From the NCBI GenBank assembly GCA_017429525.1, contig JAFROT010000013.1:1-64000 (forward strand): a stretch of DNA of 64,000 bases. The letters run 5' to 3'. The notes under the pieces are model-generated. The model had not been told where the DNA came from. It made no database searches and worked only from the letters and a program-made list of their open reading frames with translations. This DNA comes from Bacteroidaceae bacterium. Lineage in GTDB: Bacteria > Bacteroidota > Bacteroidia > Bacteroidales > Bacteroidaceae. This document shows, one piece after another, positions 61,437-64,000 of the stretch; the stretch's first letter is position 1; the number at the start of each line of letters is the position of its first letter. Both the position numbers and the translations under genes were made by a program.

Positions 61437-62603
61437 TTACTTGTTTAGTGCGCGTTTTGCACGTTTTGAGATGTTACGGCTGACGAAGCAGTAGTCGATC
61501 AGCGGAGCGAAGAGGTTCATGAGCAGAATGGCGAGCATCATACCCTCTGGGTAACCGGGGTTGAGCACACGAACCGTGATGGCCACGAAACCGATGAGGA
61601 AGCCATAGACCCACTTGCCACCTTCGGTGCGAGCGCTGGTGACAGGATCGGTAGCCATGAAGACGGCGCCGAAGCAGAAGCCACCGAGCACGAGGTGCTG
61701 ACAAGCGTCGAGGGGCGAGAGGCCGAGGGCGTTGTACAGCCAACCCGTGAGGGCGCCGCCTACGAAGACGCTCAGCATGGTCTTCCATGAGGCAACGCCT
61801 GTCCAGAGGAGCAAGCAAGCGCCAAGGGCGATGGCGATGACGCTGGTCTCACCGATAGAACCGGGAATGAAACCGCACACCTGGTCGCAGAAGCTCGTGG
61901 AGAGGGCTGCACCCTGAGCGATTTCGCCGAGGGGCGTAGCAGCCGAGAACGTATCGGGCACATCGAAGCCGAGGCCGAGGATGGTGTTCTGAGCTACCCA
62001 GACGCTGTCGTCGCCCGTCATGACGGAGGGGTAAGAGAAGAAAAGGAACGCGCGCGTGATAAGGGCGACATTGAAGATGTTCATACCCGTGCCGCCAAAG
62101 ATCTCCTTAGCGAAGATAACAGCGAAGGCTGTAGCGATGGCGAGCATCCACAGCGGCGTGTTGACGGGCACGATCATCGGGATGATGATACCCGAGACGA
62201 GGAAGCCCTCGTGGATCTCCTCGTTCTTCCACTGCGCTACGGTGAACTCGATGCCCAGACCGACGATGTAGCTGACGATGATCTTGGGCAGCACAGCCAG
62301 GAAGCCGAACCAGAACATGCCCCAGAAGGAGGCATTCTCCAGTTGGCCCGCAGCGAGCGCATTCTGGTAACCTACGTTGTACATACCGAAGAGCAACGCA
62401 GGCACAAGCGCGATGACGACGAGCGACATGATGCGCTTGCTGTCGATGGCATCGTGCACGTGGGTGCCAGCACGTCCGGCCGTCGTGTTGGGCACGAAGG
62501 CAAACGTGTCGAAGCCATCATAAAGCGAACGGAAGGCGTGGAGCTTGCCACCCTCTTCGAAGTTCGGCTTTATCTTGTCGAAAAATTTTCTAATTGCGTT
62601 CAT
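61437..62603 (-). CDS. nqrB: Na+-NQR subunit B
   Basis: A 388-residue inner-membrane subunit with about ten helices (MSLVVIALVPALLFGMYNVGY, FLAVLPKIIVSYIVGLGIEF, GFLIGFVAITVRVLNPGYPEG). It carries a covalent FMN on Thr and the riboflavin, and it is the main Na+ channel subunit. The FMN motif reads SAAT (TFSAATPLG) rather than the usual SGAT; the acceptor Thr is kept. The nqrC start is 5 bases downstream, so the two are coupled. Confidence 0.95.
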   Translation of the reverse strand: MNAIRKFFDKIKPNFEEGGKLHAFRSLYDGFDTFAFVPNTTAGRAGTHVHDAIDSKRIMSLVVIALVPALLFGMYNVGYQNALAAGQLENASFWGMFWFGFLAVLPKIIVSYIVGLGIEFTVAQWKNEEIHEGFLVSGIIIPMIVPVNTPLWMLAIATAFAVIFAKEIFGGTGMNIFNVALITRAFLFFSYPSVMTGDDSVWVAQNTILGLGFDVPDTFSAATPLGEIAQGAALSTSFCDQVCGFIPGSIGETSVIAIALGACLLLWTGVASWKTMLSVFVGGALTGWLYNALGLSPLDACQHLVLGGFCFGAVFMATDPVTSARTEGGKWVYGFLIGFVAITVRVLNPGYPEGMMLAILLMNLFAPLIDYCFVSRNISKRAKRALNK

Positions 62604-62608
62604 AATTG

Positions 62609-62766
62609 AAGACCCACCCCCTAACCCCTCCCGTAATGGAGGGGAGCGGCTGGCGCTTGGAAGTCTATAGGGTCATTCTTTTAATGATTAATGTTTATTG
62701 AGAATTCTTTTCATACACCCCGCAGGCTCTCCCCTCCATTACGGGAGGGGCCAGGGGGTGGGTCTT
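62609..62766. repeat. Palindromic element copy C, nqrA-nqrB gap
   Basis: About 158 bp. Arms CCCGTAATGGAGGGG and CCCCTCCATTACGGG match each other at the copy-specific ATT/AAT position. It has the same GCTTGGAAGT, ATAGGGTCATTC and CACCCCGCAGGCTCTCCCC blocks as A and B. It runs from 5 bases before the nqrB ATG up to the nqrA stop. Confidence 0.92.
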
Positions 62767-64000
62767 TTACATATTCTCTTTTCTAAGGATATCCAATCCC
62801 TCGCGCACGATGCGTTGCAATTCCAGTTTTGAACTGTCGACGAACTCAGCGATGGCGAAGTCCTCGGGAGCAACCTCGTAGATACCCAGAGCCTCCTGAC
62901 GGTCGATGTCGCCAGCGATGATGGCCTTAACGAGGTAACCGGCGTAGATGTCCATGGGGAACACGCGGTCGTACTCGCCCGACATGATCATGTGGCGCTC
63001 GCCGCCCTTGACGCGGGCATCCATCGTGTACTCCGTCTTCTTAGGCTTCAGCCAGCTGAAGTAGCTGCGACTGGTGGAGAACTCCTTGAAGCGGGGAGCA
63101 ATCCATCCAAGCATCTCGTAGACATCATCGCCCTCGGGGATTACGGTAACCTCCGTTGCGTGAGCTGCAAGCCAGCCGTTCTTCGAGGTCTTCACGCCCA
63201 CCATGGGATTGCCGTTGATGATGCGGAGACTCTTGCTCTCGTCAATCTGTCCGGCCAATACTGCAGCGAGGGGCTGACCCACGAGCACCTTAGCATACTT
63301 CGGAGCCTTCACTTCGCTACCGGCGACGGCGATAGTACGGGTCAGGTCGACCTTACCCGTGAGAGCCAGACGACCGACGAAGATTACCTCTTCTGCACCC
63401 AGCGTCCAGACGACTTCGCCCTTGTTGATGGGGCTGACGTGATTGATCTGCACGCCTACGTTGCCAGCAGGAGCGGGACCGTCGAAAACGGTGACGGTGC
63501 AATCCTTGGCAGCTGTCAGGGCGGGAACCGTCTGCTTGGCGCTGATGCCGAGGTTGACCTTGGCGATCTTAGCCAGCAGCGAGAGACCAGCCTGGAACTC
63601 CTTCTCCTGCCCTTTGAGGACGAACTCGAAGTCGGCAGCCAGCGGCATGCTGTTGAAAGCGCTCACGAAGATGGCCTTGGGCTTGTCCTCGGGGTTCGCC
63701 ACAACGTCATACGGACGCATGCGGAAGAAGCCGAAGAGACCGCTTTCGAGCAGCAGCTTCAGCGGATCCTTCTCGGTGAAGGAAACGGCCTCCTGCTTGC
63801 CGTCGGCATCTACGCGAACGCTCATCACCTTACGGCGCTCACCGCGCTCGACCAGAGCCACGGTGCCACTGACAGGCGAAACGAACTTCACTTCGGGATG
63901 GTTCTTGTCAACGAACAAGGCATCCCCGACCTTGACAGCATCACCTTCTTTGACGACAACTTTGGGCTTCATGCCGCAGAAATCATCGGGGACCAATGCG
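62767..64000 (-). CDS. nqrA: Na+-NQR subunit A (partial, 5' end outside window)
   Basis: The reading frame runs off the window end at base 64000; about 411 codons are seen. The apparent start at 63996 is a TTG within the conserved sequence ALVPDDFCGMKPKVVVKEGD, so it is not the real start. The biotin-carboxyl-carrier-like N-terminal fold is partly visible (GDALFVDKNHPEVKFVSPVSG), with the long NqrA core after it. NqrA is the peripheral quinone-binding subunit. It would be the first gene of the operon. Confidence 0.95.
   Translation of the reverse strand, partial: ALVPDDFCGMKPKVVVKEGDAVKVGDALFVDKNHPEVKFVSPVSGTVALVERGERRKVMSVRVDADGKQEAVSFTEKDPLKLLLESGLFGFFRMRPYDVVANPEDKPKAIFVSAFNSMPLAADFEFVLKGQEKEFQAGLSLLAKIAKVNLGISAKQTVPALTAAKDCTVTVFDGPAPAGNVGVQINHVSPINKGEVVWTLGAEEVIFVGRLALTGKVDLTRTIAVAGSEVKAPKYAKVLVGQPLAAVLAGQIDESKSLRIINGNPMVGVKTSKNGWLAAHATEVTVIPEGDDVYEMLGWIAPRFKEFSTSRSYFSWLKPKKTEYTMDARVKGGERHMIMSGEYDRVFPMDIYAGYLVKAIIAGDIDRQEALGIYEVAPEDFAIAEFVDSSKLELQRIVREGLDILRKENM

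Noticed and set aside
63994-63996. TTG at the window edge as the nqrA start
   Set aside because: The codons lie inside a conserved part of NqrA and the frame stays open to the window end; the gene is cut, not short.

Overview
The window looks like a chromosomal segment of a Bacteroidales bacterium, most likely Prevotellaceae or a close relative. The reasons are promoters of the Bacteroidetes type (TTTG or TTG, about 19-21 bases, TAnnTTTG) in front of many genes, a Na+-pumping NQR complex, TonB receptors with carboxypeptidase-like N-domains, type IX secretion C-terminal signals, paired deoxynucleoside kinases, DUF5687 and DUF6029 proteins and Omp28. Most genes are GC-rich. An AT-richer island at about 22.9-26.3 kb stands out. 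No rRNA, tRNA or CRISPR array was recognised.

Layout: 0-3 kb holds the end of a CobW-type metallochaperone, a SpoU rRNA methyltransferase and PruA. 3.2-4.3 kb holds two lipoproteins. 4.4-17.6 kb is a carbohydrate cluster without SusCD: GH35, GH2, a sugar porter, a DUF5107-TPR protein, an M24 aminopeptidase and a Ser-type sulfatase. 17.6-21.1 kb encodes a hydroxyproline-dehydratase-like glycyl radical enzyme and its activase. 21.4-26.3 kb holds a patatin, a polyvalent-type kinase-like protein, and a lipoprotein with a formylglycine-generating-enzyme fold whose last codons look like the variable region of a diversity-generating retroelement. 26.3-29 kb is a probable zinc uptake pair (small His/Cys protein plus ZnuD-like receptor). 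Then come two deoxynucleoside kinases, an HhH protein, an ABC exporter, an RND tripartite pump (34.2-40.2 kb), CotH, a Crp-family regulator, the peptidase Dcp, dCMP deaminase, an S41 protease, 5-formyl-THF cyclo-ligase, a TonB receptor, a T9SS cargo protein and the TlpA-DUF6029-Omp28 operon. 55-57 kb holds peptidase debris and a Y1 (RAYT-like) transposase. 57.2-64 kb is nqrF-E-D-C-B-A on the minus strand, with nqrA cut by the window edge.

The most unusual theme is repeats. (i) A palindromic element of about 160-265 bp fills three NQR intergenic gaps, running up to or next to the stop codons; its two arms co-vary from copy to copy. A decayed copy lies in frame inside the GH2 gene. (ii) Arrays of short degenerate words (ATGACGAATG/CATTCGTCAT, ATTATCCATTGTC, CTCAAC, TCTAGA and others) lie between genes and, keeping frame, inside conserved enzymes (MFS porter, glycyl radical activase, GH35, DUF5107-TPR). 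(iii) A RAYT-like transposase sits next to the NQR operon and is a candidate mobiliser of the palindromes, which is inference only. The second striking feature is NqrC, which carries an N-terminal zinc-ribbon/rubredoxin-like domain and a 125-residue tail with 29 cysteines.
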